Shown here piece after piece: positions 51,489 to 60,038 of a DNA stretch of 64,000 nt. The DNA is from an uncultured Gemmatimonadales bacterium. Lineage in GTDB: Bacteria > Gemmatimonadota > Gemmatimonadetes > Palauibacterales > Palauibacteraceae. The first letter of the stretch is position 1; each line of letters starts with the position of its first letter. A model generated the notes under the pieces. That model saw nothing but the letters and a program-made list of their open reading frames with translations, searched no databases and had not been told where the DNA came from. A program made the position numbers and the translations under genes. The stretch covers positions 84,135 to 148,134 of the forward strand of contig CAMYMV010000001.1 of assembly GCA_947259585.1 (NCBI GenBank), written 5' to 3'.

Positions 51489-53030
51489 CTAGACCACGTC
51501 CTCCGGGAAGGTCTCGAGCACTTCCTGGACCTTGTTCAGGAAGAAGGCGGCCATCGCGCCGTCGACGACCCGATGGTCGTAGCTCAGCCCGAAATACGAC
51601 ATGTGTCGAACCCCGATGGCGTCTCCTCCCAGGTCATCCCTGACGACGACAGGGCGCTTCTCGATCACCCCCGTGCCGAGGATCGCCACCTGGGGCTGGT
51701 TGATGATCGGCGTTCCGAAGAGGTTTCCAAACACGCCGACGTTCGTGATCGTGAACGTGCCGCCCTGAATGTCATCGAAGTCGAGCGTCCGGGTACGCGC
51801 CTTCTCCGCCAGCGCGTTCGCTCCCTCCGCCAGGCCCATCAAGCTGAGTCGATCCGCGTTCTTCAGCACCGGCACGATCAGCTCGCGTCCGTCGTCGATG
51901 GCAACCGCGATTCCAAGATTGATGTCGCCATGGTAGACGATCCGGGTGCCGTCGACGGAGGCGTTGAGAATGGGGTAGGCCTTCAAGCCTTCGACGATGG
52001 CCCTCATGATGAACGGGCCGTACGTCAGTTTGACGCCCTCGGCCTCGAACTGTGGCTTGAACTTCCTGCGCAGCTTGACGACGCGCTCGAAGTCGATCTC
52101 CGTGACCGACGTGACATGCGCGGAGACGTGCTGCGACATGAGCATGTGCTCCATCGTGCGAAGCCGAACACGGCTCATATCCTCCACGCGGTCGCTCTCG
52201 CGGATCGGCACGCGAGGCAGCTTGACCTCCAGCGTCGCTCCGTGGATCGGAAGGTGCATCACGCCGGGCGGCCCTGCGGGCGCCGCCGCGGCGGATGGTA
52301 CCCCCGGCGTCGGGGTGAGCGGGGCTGCCGTCGCGGCGGTCGCTGGGACTTCCGCAGCGGTCGCGGGGACTTCCGCGGCGCCGGGAGCGGCAGTGCCCGG
52401 TTCCATCCCCCTCTCGTCGATAAAGGTCAGGATGTCGTCACGCGTGACCCGGCCGGCGATACCGGAACCCTCGATCTGGGCAATCTCCACCCCGTGTTCG
52501 GCAGCGATCTTCCGGACGAGCGGCGTGGAGCGGGTGCGCAGGCGCTCCTCCCGCGATCCTGGTTCGGTGCGCTCTTCTGGCGATGCGGCGGGTTGCTCGA
52601 CCGCTTCCGCTGTGGCCGGGGCCTCGGCGACTATCGGCTCCTGCGTCGGTGACGGAAGCTCGACGGGTGACGGAGGCTCCGGTGCGAGCAAAGCCGGCTC
52701 GACGGCCTCCTCGGGTGTCTCTGCAACGGGCGCCGTTGCGGGCTGGGCTTCTGCGTCCGCCGCAGGCCCCTCTTCTGCCGCCGCTCCCGCCTCCGTCTCG
52801 ATGCGCGCGACGATGGTGTTCACCTCGACCGTGTCGCCCTCCGCGACCAGGATCTCCGCGAGGACTCCGCTGGCGGGAGACGGGATATCGGCGTCGACCT
52901 TGTCGGTGGAGATCTCGAAGAGATCCTCGTCCCGTTCGACCTCGGCGCCGACCTCCTTCATCCACTTCGTCAGGGTGCCCTCGGCGATCGATTCGCCCAT
53001 CTGCGGCATGATCACATCGACCTTGGCCAT
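51489..53030 (-). CDS. 2-oxoacid dehydrogenase dihydrolipoamide acyltransferase (E2)
   Basis: Core of a 2-oxoacid dehydrogenase complex. The 513 residues comprise a lipoyl domain (EISTDKVDADIPSPASG, Lys44) and an Ala/Pro-rich linker. The E1/E3-binding domain follows (STPLVRKIAAEHGVEIAQIE, GRVTRDDILTFI), then a second linker with repeated EVPATAA units and the catalytic domain ending SYDHRVVDGA (His486, Asp490). It lies 56 bp downstream of E1beta. Sequence style and the separate alpha/beta E1 favour a branched-chain 2-oxoacid or acetoin-type complex over pyruvate. The E3 gene is not in the window. Confidence 0.93.
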   Translation of the reverse strand: MAKVDVIMPQMGESIAEGTLTKWMKEVGAEVERDEDLFEISTDKVDADIPSPASGVLAEILVAEGDTVEVNTIVARIETEAGAAAEEGPAADAEAQPATAPVAETPEEAVEPALLAPEPPSPVELPSPTQEPIVAEAPATAEAVEQPAASPEERTEPGSREERLRTRSTPLVRKIAAEHGVEIAQIEGSGIAGRVTRDDILTFIDERGMEPGTAAPGAAEVPATAAEVPATAATAAPLTPTPGVPSAAAAPAGPPGVMHLPIHGATLEVKLPRVPIRESDRVEDMSRVRLRTMEHMLMSQHVSAHVTSVTEIDFERVVKLRRKFKPQFEAEGVKLTYGPFIMRAIVEGLKAYPILNASVDGTRIVYHGDINLGIAVAIDDGRELIVPVLKNADRLSLMGLAEGANALAEKARTRTLDFDDIQGGTFTITNVGVFGNLFGTPIINQPQVAILGTGVIEKRPVVVRDDLGGDAIGVRHMSYFGLSYDHRVVDGAMAAFFLNKVQEVLETFPEDVV

Positions 53031-53086
53031 CTACGTCGTCTCTCTTTCTGCGGGCACGAAGCCCTGAGCCGGAGCCCGCGGCGCTC

Positions 53087-54136
53087 TCAATACGCGAGCA
53101 TCCAACGGGCGGCGTCCACGATGTCAGCGGTTTGGGGCAGGTAGTATTCCTCGAGAGGAGGAGCGAACGGGACCGGAGTGTCGAGGGCGGTAACCCGCCG
53201 AATCGGTGCGTCGAGCCATTCGAACGCCTCCTCACAGATCTGCGAGGCGATCTCGCCGGCGAATCCTCCGAAGCGTGGCGCCTCGTGGACGATGAGCACG
53301 CGTCCCGTTCGCTTGACGCTCTCCACGATGGTGCTCGTGTCGAGGGGGCGGAGCGTCCGCAGATCCAGCACCTCCAGCTCCGCGCCATCTTCCTCGGAGA
53401 TGCGCGACGCGGCCTCCTCGGCCTTGTACACCATCGCGCCGTAGGTCACGATGGTCAGATCCGATCCGGGCCGGTGAGTCCGTGCCGCGCCCAGGGGCAC
53501 GATGATCTCTTCGTCGATCGGCAGCTCTTCCTTGATCCGCCGGTACAGGTACTTGTGCTCGAAGTAGAGAACGGGATCGGGGTCGCGGATGGCGGCGCGC
53601 AGCAGGCCCTTCGCATCACGCGCGGTCGCCGGCGCCACCATTTTCAGGCCGGCCACATTGGCGAAATACGATTCCACGTTCTGCGAGTGAAACGGGCCGG
53701 CGTGCGCCCCGCCGCCGCACGGGCCCCGTATCACCAGAGGCGCCCCGACGCCGGTTCGGTAGCGGACCTTCGCGGCGAAATTGACGATCATGTCGAAGGC
53801 CGGTGCGATGAAATCGATGAACTGCATCTCAGCGATCGGCTTGAAACCCATGTGAGCCGCGCCGATCGCGGCACCGACGATGGCCGCTTCCGAGATCGGT
53901 GTGTCGATGATCCGTTCCGGACCGAACTCATCCAGGAAGCCCTCGGTGATCTTGAAGGCCCCGCCATAGGTTCCCACATCCTCGCCGAGAAGGAATACGG
54001 TCGGGTCGGTCGTCATCTCCTCCCACATCGCCTCCCGGATCGCCTCCAGGTAGGTCGTTTCCTTCGTTCCGCGCTCCGCTTCCTGGCCTGTCGGAGGACG
54101 GTTCTGCCTGCCGGATTCGATCTTCGAGTCGCTCAT
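53087..54136 (-). CDS. 2-oxoacid dehydrogenase E1 beta subunit
   Basis: Forms the alpha2beta2 thiamine-pyrophosphate-dependent decarboxylase with E1alpha. From ATG 54136 there are 349 residues: TTYLEAIREAMWEEMTTDPT, FLLGEDVGTYGGAFKITEGF, DTPISEAAIVGAAIGAA, RGPCGGGAHAGPFHSQNVES and VLDLRTLRPLDTSTIVESVK, all standard. The ATG overlaps the E1alpha stop as ATGA. Residues upstream in frame belong to E1alpha coding sequence. The first about 30 residues are polar and not conserved. Confidence 0.94.
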   Translation of the reverse strand: MSDSKIESGRQNRPPTGQEAERGTKETTYLEAIREAMWEEMTTDPTVFLLGEDVGTYGGAFKITEGFLDEFGPERIIDTPISEAAIVGAAIGAAHMGFKPIAEMQFIDFIAPAFDMIVNFAAKVRYRTGVGAPLVIRGPCGGGAHAGPFHSQNVESYFANVAGLKMVAPATARDAKGLLRAAIRDPDPVLYFEHKYLYRRIKEELPIDEEIIVPLGAARTHRPGSDLTIVTYGAMVYKAEEAASRISEEDGAELEVLDLRTLRPLDTSTIVESVKRTGRVLIVHEAPRFGGFAGEIASQICEEAFEWLDAPIRRVTALDTPVPFAPPLEEYYLPQTADIVDAARWMLAY

Positions 54137-55239
54137 GGTCGCGTGGAAGCGGGTTGACCGAGGTCTTCGTACACCGCTGCCCGGCGGGTCCATGGAACCG
54201 GTATCCGCTCTCCCTCGACCGTCCGGAATCTCGCGCCCTCGGGCTCGGGCATCGGCGCGGAAAGAGCCTCCTCTACGGCGGCAGAGAGCTCACGTCGCGC
54301 CGCCTCCTTCACGACCGCCAGAGACGGGCGCGATTCGAACCCCGAGTCGATGAGGTAACGCTCGAAGAGATCGATGGGGTCGCGCGCACGCCATTCGTGG
54401 AGATCCGCCTCCGGCACGTACTCCTGCGCGTCATGCTGGGCATGGCCATACATGCGGTACGTTTCGGCCACGATCAGCGTCACGCCGTCACCGCGTCGCG
54501 CCCGGTCGACCGCCCGTCGTGTCTCGTCATAGACATGGAGGACGTCATTGCCGTCGACGGATGCGGCGGACACGCCGTAGGCGGCAGCGACGTCGATCCA
54601 ATCGGCGACCGCGGCCTGCTGATCACTGCGCGTGGCGAAGGCCCACCGGTTGTGGATGAGGATGACCACCAACGGGAGACGCTGAACGGCGGCGAGATTG
54701 AGTCCCTCGTGGGCGGCGCCCGTTCGGCTGGCGCCGTCGCCCAGATAGGTCAAGCAGACGCGCCGCTCGCCGCGCAGGCGAAACGCCAGAGCCACCCCGT
54801 TGAGCACGCAGAGCTGTGCGCCCAGCGGACCGATGGGACCGAGAAGGCCCAAATGCGGGATGGTGACGTGATGCGACTTGTCCCTCCCGGCCGAGGGCGA
54901 TCCGTCACGGGCCAGATACTGGAGCAGCAGCATCCGCGGGTCGAGCCCTCGCGTGAGGAGCGCGCCCATCTCCCTCAGGGAGGGGGCCAGCCAGTCGCCC
55001 TCCTCGAGCGCGAAGGCGCTGCCGACCACCGTCGCTTCCTGACCTCGCCCGTCATACAGGTCGCCGACCACCTGACCTTGCTTGAGCAGATGTTCGAGTC
55101 GCTCCTCGAGCCCACGGCTCAACACGAGATACCGGAACAGCTCTCGGAGCTCTTCACTCGTCAGTGATGACAAAACGCCACTCCGCCAGGTGATCGCCGG
55201 GCGGTCGCCGGCGACCGCCATCCGTTTCCGTCCCATCAT
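54133..55239 (-). CDS. 2-oxoacid dehydrogenase E1 alpha subunit
   Basis: TPP-binding subunit of the E1 component. The 368 residues show YLVLSRGLEERLEHLLKQGQ, DLYDGRGQEATVVGSAFAL and SAGRDKSHHVTIPHLGLLGP. The TPP motif is GDGASRTGAAHEGLN with LIHN about 15 residues later; RMYGHAQHDAQEYVPEA is the phosphorylation-loop region. ATG 55239 is used; the predicted promoter leaves only about ten bases of leader, so the true start may be ATG 55221 or TTG 55173 (GGAG nearby). It is the first gene of the E1alpha-E1beta-E2 operon. Confidence 0.93.
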   Translation of the reverse strand: MMGRKRMAVAGDRPAITWRSGVLSSLTSEELRELFRYLVLSRGLEERLEHLLKQGQVVGDLYDGRGQEATVVGSAFALEEGDWLAPSLREMGALLTRGLDPRMLLLQYLARDGSPSAGRDKSHHVTIPHLGLLGPIGPLGAQLCVLNGVALAFRLRGERRVCLTYLGDGASRTGAAHEGLNLAAVQRLPLVVILIHNRWAFATRSDQQAAVADWIDVAAAYGVSAASVDGNDVLHVYDETRRAVDRARRGDGVTLIVAETYRMYGHAQHDAQEYVPEADLHEWRARDPIDLFERYLIDSGFESRPSLAVVKEAARRELSAAVEEALSAPMPEPEGARFRTVEGERIPVPWTRRAAVYEDLGQPASTRP

Positions 55240-55256
55240 CAGGGGCGAATCCTGCG

Positions 55257-55285
55257 AAGATACCGTGAATCCGGAGCGGTTTCAA
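55257..55285 (-). promoter_or_regulatory. Predicted promoter of the 2-oxoacid dehydrogenase operon
   Basis: On the minus strand TTGAAA (55280-55285) and TATCTT (55257-55262) are separated by 17 bp. Just upstream, at 55341-55364, the motif GCTTTACCT occurs twice; a related copy is found at 38005. Confidence 0.55.
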
Positions 55286-55414
55286 TCGGCAGGTATCGGA
55301 GCGGGATATCGGTCAGCGCCCAATACACAAGTTGATGTCGCCGCTTTACCTTAGCGCTTTACCTGAAGGGGGATGCGAAACAAAGGCAGGGGGTACTCGG
55401 GCAGAACGTGTCTC

Positions 55415-56455
55415 TCAGGTGGGAGTCGAGCCGATAACGGGGTCGAAGGGAAGCTGCATGATCTCGACGACCTCGGCGCCAGAAGGCTCGAGGGCTAGCC
55501 GCCGCCCAGGCTCGATCTCTGTCCGTGCGAGACCGAGCGCGATGTGGCCGAAGCGAGGTGAGTCTACGGGAGAGGTGAGCAGGCCGCGCTCCCGGTCACC
55601 CTTGAACAGGGGCCGGCCGGCCGCGAATGTGGCGGCGCCGGGGGAGTCGTCGGTTGGCTCGACAAGCCGAAGGCCCCTCAGAATGCGGTTCACATGGCCC
55701 CTGAAGTGGATGCGCGCCACGACCTCCTGGCCGGTATAGCAGCCCTTGTCGAAGCTGATCGCCCTCGAGTCCTGCCCGGTCTCCTGCGCCAGGTCCTCCT
55801 GGCTGAAGTCCCTCCCAAAGACCGGAATGCCGCGCTCGACGCGGAGGATCTCCCAGGCCTCGGGCCCGACAGCCCCTCCCCCCAGCCCCGAGACGGCAGC
55901 CGCGAGCCCCGAGCGCACGTCTTCCCGATCCTCCGCCGACACGTAAAGGTCGAATCCCGGACCTTCGATGACCTCTCGACGTGCGAGGAGAACCTCCCTT
56001 CCCTCCACCTCGAGTGGGCGGGCCTCCAAGGGGCCCAGACCCTCTGTCACGGATTCGCCCGCCCAGGCGTCGATCGCCGCCGCTGCCGGCGGACCGACGA
56101 CACCCAGCCGGCGGGTATCGGTTTCCTCGAACCTGGCGTAGATGGGAGGCAGATACTTCCGGAGGTGGGCGAGCCCCGACTCGAGACAGCTCGCCGGCAT
56201 GTCCATCCAGAACCCCGCGTCGAGGCGAAGGAGCCTCATTTCGGCAACCGGTCGTCCCTTCGGTGTGAGCATGAACGTGTAGAGGCCCTGGCCGGCGGAG
56301 AGTCGCTTCACGTCGTTCGTCACCAGGCCGTGCAACATGTCGCCGGCGCGATCTCCCGAGACGCGGAGGATCGTTCGTGTGCCCTCGTCCAGAAGCCCAA
56401 CGCTCTCGACAAGCACATGATGCTGGGCCCAACTGCCGGGTTCGTTGCCTGTCAC
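55415..56455 (-). CDS. YgfZ/GcvT-domain folate-binding protein
   Basis: Tetrahydrofolate-binding protein related to GcvT that helps repair or assemble Fe-S clusters. The 346 residues contain the YgfZ signature SFDKGCYTGQEVVARIHFRG with its conserved Cys, the amino-terminal block GDRAGDMLHGLVTNDVKRL and EILRVERGIPVFGRDF. The KGCYTGQE motif marks it as YgfZ rather than a true GcvT aminomethyltransferase, so it does not complete the gcv cluster. It is downstream of the OmpA-family gene but separated by that gene's terminator. Confidence 0.9.
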   Translation of the reverse strand: MTGNEPGSWAQHHVLVESVGLLDEGTRTILRVSGDRAGDMLHGLVTNDVKRLSAGQGLYTFMLTPKGRPVAEMRLLRLDAGFWMDMPASCLESGLAHLRKYLPPIYARFEETDTRRLGVVGPPAAAAIDAWAGESVTEGLGPLEARPLEVEGREVLLARREVIEGPGFDLYVSAEDREDVRSGLAAAVSGLGGGAVGPEAWEILRVERGIPVFGRDFSQEDLAQETGQDSRAISFDKGCYTGQEVVARIHFRGHVNRILRGLRLVEPTDDSPGAATFAAGRPLFKGDRERGLLTSPVDSPRFGHIALGLARTEIEPGRRLALEPSGAEVVEIMQLPFDPVIGSTPT

Positions 56456-56520
56456 TGCCTCTAACTCCCATCGAGCGGTTGCCGTGACGAGACCTCGGCG
56501 GACGGATCACGCATCACGGG

Positions 56521-56557
56521 CAAGAAAAAGCGGTCCCCGGCGTTAACCGGGGACCGC
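56521..56557 (-). terminator. Rho-independent terminator of the OmpA-family gene
   Basis: On the minus strand an 11-bp stem (GCGGTCCCCGG / CCGGGGACCGC, loop of six) is followed by TTTTTCTTG. It lies about 75 nt past the stop codon. Confidence 0.9.
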
Positions 56558-56631
56558 GAGATTGGGCCGCGCGCTTGGCTTACATCAGCGGAGGCCTGAG
56601 CCGCCGCGCGACGGCCATCGGTAAGAGGGAG

Positions 56632-57282
56632 CTACATGCCCAGTTCACCCGCGCGACCGTCCCACTCGAGCACGAAGGTGACGCGACGGTTCTCGATTCC
56701 TTCCTGCGGGACGCGTGCACCGGTGTTGCCCGGGTTCACCTGACGGTTCGCAACTTCGCCGTAGCTGACGGCACGGACCCGGTCGCTGTTCATCCCGGCG
56801 TTGACCAGATAGGACCGGACGTTCTCTGCACGACGCCGACCGAGGTCGTAGTTGTGGGCCACCGAGCCGGCCTGGTCGGTGAAGCCCTCGAGCGTCACGA
56901 GAGCGTTGCCGTGCTCGAGTTGCATCACTCTGGCGAACTCGTCCAGGACAGGCATGTCAACGTCCCGGATCGCGTCCTCGTTGAAGTCGAAGTAGACCGG
57001 CAGGCCTAGAGCCATGCCGCCACAACCGCACTCCTCGAACTGGCGGCGCAGGGCGGCGAGGTCGTCTTCGAGCGCGCTCACGCGGCCCTCTAGATCAGCG
57101 ACCGCCGCGGCGAGACCGGCAAGACCGGCCAGCTGCGCAGCGTGCTCGTCGAGGCTGCTGTTGATGCCGGCGAAGCGCGCATCGAGCTCCTCGACGTGCA
57201 CCAAATGGCTGCAACCACTGGCCAGCACGACGGCAGCGAGCGCCGCGACCGCTGTCTTGAGCGAACTTCCCTTCTTACCCAT
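56632..57282 (-). CDS. OmpA-family peptidoglycan-associated lipoprotein (Pal-like)
   Basis: Outer-membrane lipoprotein that holds the envelope to the peptidoglycan. The start is ATG 57282 with GGGAGG upstream, giving 216 residues. The signal peptide ends in lipobox LASGC, then a heptad coiled coil (LAGLAAAVADLEGRVSALED, about 50-85), then the OmpA-C domain: VYFDFNEDAIRDVD, VTLEGFTDQAGSVAHNYDLG, RRAENVRSYLVNAG. The coiled-coil spacer before the OmpA domain is longer than in classical Pal. It is monocistronic with a strong terminator. The 267-bp gap 57283-57549 upstream has an inverted repeat (GCGCGC at 57416 and 57428) but no clear promoter. Confidence 0.92.
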   Translation of the reverse strand: MGKKGSSLKTAVAALAAVVLASGCSHLVHVEELDARFAGINSSLDEHAAQLAGLAGLAAAVADLEGRVSALEDDLAALRRQFEECGCGGMALGLPVYFDFNEDAIRDVDMPVLDEFARVMQLEHGNALVTLEGFTDQAGSVAHNYDLGRRRAENVRSYLVNAGMNSDRVRAVSYGEVANRQVNPGNTGARVPQEGIENRRVTFVLEWDGRAGELGM

Positions 57283-57549
57283 GCAGGCCTCCCTTTCAGG
57301 GATAATAAACCCTTGTCGAGCGCAGACGTCGCGTCTCGATAAACATGTTAACGCGAATGGGGGGGCCAATAAAACTGTAAACCCGAGCCCGTTCGCGCAA
57401 GTGCGTGCGGATGTCGCGCGCTTCAAAGCGCGCGTGCAAATACGAGGCCAGGGGAACCTGCCCAAGCCCTCAAGCTCACACACCTTAGCTCAATTCACCT
57501 CCCAACGGAACCCCCGCCGCAGACTACTCGGGCACCAGCTCGGCAGACC

Positions 57550-58707
57550 TCAGACCTCGTCGCGAGCTTCCAGACCCGAAGGAGCGCGGTAAGCGCGGTG
57601 CCATTCTACCGACCTGCGCCAACCCTCCTCGGTGGAAACGGTCGGCTCCCAGCCGAGCTCCTCTCGGATGAGAGCGTCGTCGTAAGGATCTCCCTCAGTG
57701 AAGAGGCGGACGCGACCAGGAGTGACAATAGGCGGACGGAAGCCCGGGATGATTCGCCCGACCACCGCCCCGATGAGACCTGCAGCGACAAAGAGCTTCA
57801 CGGGAAGCGGCAGAACCGGCGCATCGGGACCGCGGCCTGCCGCGATGCGGACAAGGGTCTTCTGGGTGAGCTCGCCGTCATCCGTCACATTGTAGGTCCG
57901 CCAGGCAGCGGCGTCGTGCGTGGCCGCCAGCCAGGCGGCCAGCGCCACGTTGCCGGCGTAGACGAGGGCAAGATCGCTCGCACCCATCCCCAACGTCGTG
58001 AGAACCGGGCGCGAAGCCCAGCGAAACACGCGGGGCGTAAACAGGCGGTCGCGCTCGCCCATCACCATATCCGGCCTCAAGATGCACCATTCGATGCGGC
58101 GGTCTACCTTCCGAACCACCTCTTCGGCCATGCGCTTTGTGAGGCTGTAGTGATCCTTCTCGGGGATCGGGTCGTCGAGTGAGGTCCCCTCGTCCAGAGG
58201 GAGCGTGTTTTCGTCGAAGTCAGCTCCGTATGTGGCCACGCTCGAGATGTGGACGAACCTCCGGACGCCTGAGTCGACAGCCTCCTTGAGGATCCGGCGC
58301 GTCCCCTCGACGTTGACCTCCACGTGGCGGTCCATGGAGGCGGGCACGCCGATTTGGGCGGCGGCATGGACGACGACCTCGCATCCGTGCGCGGCACCGC
58401 TGACGGATTCGGGGTCCGTCAGGTCGGCGAGGACGAACTCACAGCCGAGCTCTTCCAGAAACGCGGCATCGCTAGAGGGGCGGATGAGAGCGCGGACTCT
58501 CCAGCCCATCTCGCGGAAGAGCGCCGCGGTGTGGCTGCCGACGAGACCGGTTCCCCCGGTGATCAACGCGGTGGCCGAGAGGGCGTCGAGCTCAGATGCG
58601 GGATCCGGCTCGGCATTAGAGGTCGGGTCGGCGTCGCGGACCTCGGGCAAGCCCGGCTCTTCCGGAGAGTCGAACAGCGAGTAGGAGTCGTCCTGCTGGT
58701 CGTGCAT
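57550..58707 (-). CDS. NAD-dependent epimerase/dehydratase (extended SDR, 3-beta-HSD/dihydroflavonol-reductase-like)
   Basis: Rossmann-fold oxidoreductase of 385 residues. After a 45-residue acidic, low-complexity leader come the cofactor loop ALITGGTGLVGSHTAALF, DLTDPESVSGAAHGCEVVVH, HISSVATYG and the catalytic YSLTK. ILRPDMVMGERDRLFTP follows, then a hydrophobic stretch LPVKLFVAAGLIGAVVGRII that could be membrane-associated. That layout fits sterol/hopanoid- or flavonoid-type reductases, but the substrate is unknown. It lies alone, with the OmpA-family gene 267 bp downstream. Confidence 0.85.
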   Translation of the reverse strand: MHDQQDDSYSLFDSPEEPGLPEVRDADPTSNAEPDPASELDALSATALITGGTGLVGSHTAALFREMGWRVRALIRPSSDAAFLEELGCEFVLADLTDPESVSGAAHGCEVVVHAAAQIGVPASMDRHVEVNVEGTRRILKEAVDSGVRRFVHISSVATYGADFDENTLPLDEGTSLDDPIPEKDHYSLTKRMAEEVVRKVDRRIEWCILRPDMVMGERDRLFTPRVFRWASRPVLTTLGMGASDLALVYAGNVALAAWLAATHDAAAWRTYNVTDDGELTQKTLVRIAAGRGPDAPVLPLPVKLFVAAGLIGAVVGRIIPGFRPPIVTPGRVRLFTEGDPYDDALIREELGWEPTVSTEEGWRRSVEWHRAYRAPSGLEARDEV

Positions 58708-58816
58708 CTTTTTTCCAACACCTGTACGAGTTGCAGCTAGCCGCGAGTTGGCGGCTGCCGCGGGTCACGTTTCGTGGAAGGTAGCATCTGCTGGAAGGCC
58801 GGTGTGCGTAAGCGGG

Positions 58817-58852
58817 CAAAGAAAAAGGGCGCGACCGCAAGGTCGCGCCCTT
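58817..58852 (-). terminator. Rho-independent terminator of the outer-membrane barrel gene
   Basis: On the minus strand a 12-bp stem (58825-58836 with 58841-58852) closes a four-base loop and is followed by TTTCTTTGC, with the stem's last T bases extending the run. It lies about 55 nt past the stop codon. Confidence 0.9.
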
Positions 58853-58906
58853 CGAGCGCCGGGACAGCCTGAAGCTAAGGCAAGCGTCCGGCCGATCAGT
58901 CCTCGG

Positions 58907-59662
58907 CTAAAGGACGTTGATCCGGATGTTCAATAGTACCGGAAAGTTCCGGAACGAGCCAAACCCACTCTCTCCGTAGAGGGCAGCGAGCGGTTCCGAG
59001 TCGTCCTCTTTGCCGAACATCTGATGGGCACCGCCCGTAATCCCGATCTCGCCGCAGACTCGGGCCCGCGCTGGCGTGCAGTCACCAACCTCGAAGCCAA
59101 GCCGGATCCCGGCTCGGATCTGAGGATAGGTGTCCTGCCAGTCGATGAGGCAATCGCCCGTCGGAGAGTCGCACCCGAGGTCGCCCGTATCGCCTGGCGA
59201 GGGGTCGCGGAAGTCGACCTTCTGGGAGTTGACGAAGACGGCGCCGCCCAGGACGTAGACCTGGAACTTGAACTTGCTGTCGGGATTGTTGATGAAATCG
59301 AAGTCGAATCCGCCCGTAAGGTGATACAGGCTGATGTTCGGCGCCCCACTGATATCGCTTTGACTGGGGCCGCCGGGCGACGGAATCGATACGGTCAGGT
59401 TGTCCTCATTGCCCTTCAGGAGGTCCACGTTCCCCTCGAGGCGAATACCGAACAGATCGCTGACCCAGTAGTCGGCGCCGAATCCGAACGACGGTCCGAG
59501 CTTGGCGATGTTGCCGAGGTCCCCTGACGGGATCGCGACGCCGCCGTTGAAGTCGAAGGACAAGACCCTCGACGCGTAGGCTTGGGCGTTCGCGGCCGAC
59601 GGGATGGCCACCATGACAACAGCCGCCATCAGGAGCGAGCGGAGTAATCTGTAGCGGAGCAT
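58907..59662 (-). CDS. Outer-membrane beta-barrel protein (OmpA/OprF-like porin domain)
   Basis: A 251-residue exported protein. The start is ATG 59662, with AAGGAGG upstream. The signal peptide is LLRSLLMAAVVMVAIPSAANA. The remainder is alternating strands with aromatic ends (LSFDFNGGVAIPSGDLGN, LGPSFGFGADYWVSDLFGIR, LYHLTGGFDFDFINNPDSKF) and a terminal strand FPVLLNIRINVL, typical of a small eight-strand barrel. Two cysteine-containing loops (DLGCDSPTGDCL, GDCTPARARVC) may form disulphides. There is no peptidoglycan-binding domain. It is monocistronic, with a terminator and a long leader. A specific function cannot be assigned. Confidence 0.82.
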   Translation of the reverse strand: MLRYRLLRSLLMAAVVMVAIPSAANAQAYASRVLSFDFNGGVAIPSGDLGNIAKLGPSFGFGADYWVSDLFGIRLEGNVDLLKGNEDNLTVSIPSPGGPSQSDISGAPNISLYHLTGGFDFDFINNPDSKFKFQVYVLGGAVFVNSQKVDFRDPSPGDTGDLGCDSPTGDCLIDWQDTYPQIRAGIRLGFEVGDCTPARARVCGEIGITGGAHQMFGKEDDSEPLAALYGESGFGSFRNFPVLLNIRINVL

Positions 59663-59805
59663 GTCAGTTTTCCTCCTTGGCTTCAGTGCGTCCCGAGTTA
59701 AAGTGCCGTTGTCACGGATGGGACGGGAGAGCAAATGGCTCTTCGCCGCACGCGGCCCGTCTGCCCTACAACACACGACCGCCGCGCAGACGCAAGTTTG
59801 TGTCA

Positions 59806-59811
59806 TTATAG
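59806..59811 (-). promoter_or_regulatory. Consensus -10 element upstream of the barrel gene
   Basis: A perfect TATAAT on the minus strand about 145 nt before the ATG; no good -35 at 16-18 bp. The surrounding 376-bp gap (59663-60038) contains no convincing gene. Confidence 0.4.
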
Positions 59812-60038
59812 GGAATCACGCAAGTACCCGCGCGTTCCCCACAGCAAGATGAATGCCCTTTGTTGACTGGTTAATCGGCGGAGCCGGGCCACGATAGTAG
59901 GGCGCCAAGCACCCTGTGGCACCAACCCGATCCCCGCATAGGACGCCTCTCGAGACGCCTTCCACGAGTAAGACGGCCCGTTCGACCGCAAAATGTAACC
60001 AAAAAGGCGAAATAAAGGAACAGCGGCGGGGATATCCG

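Noticed and set aside
55415..56455. True gcvT (aminomethyltransferase) completing the glycine cleavage system
   Set aside because: The KGCYTGQE motif identifies a YgfZ-type protein.
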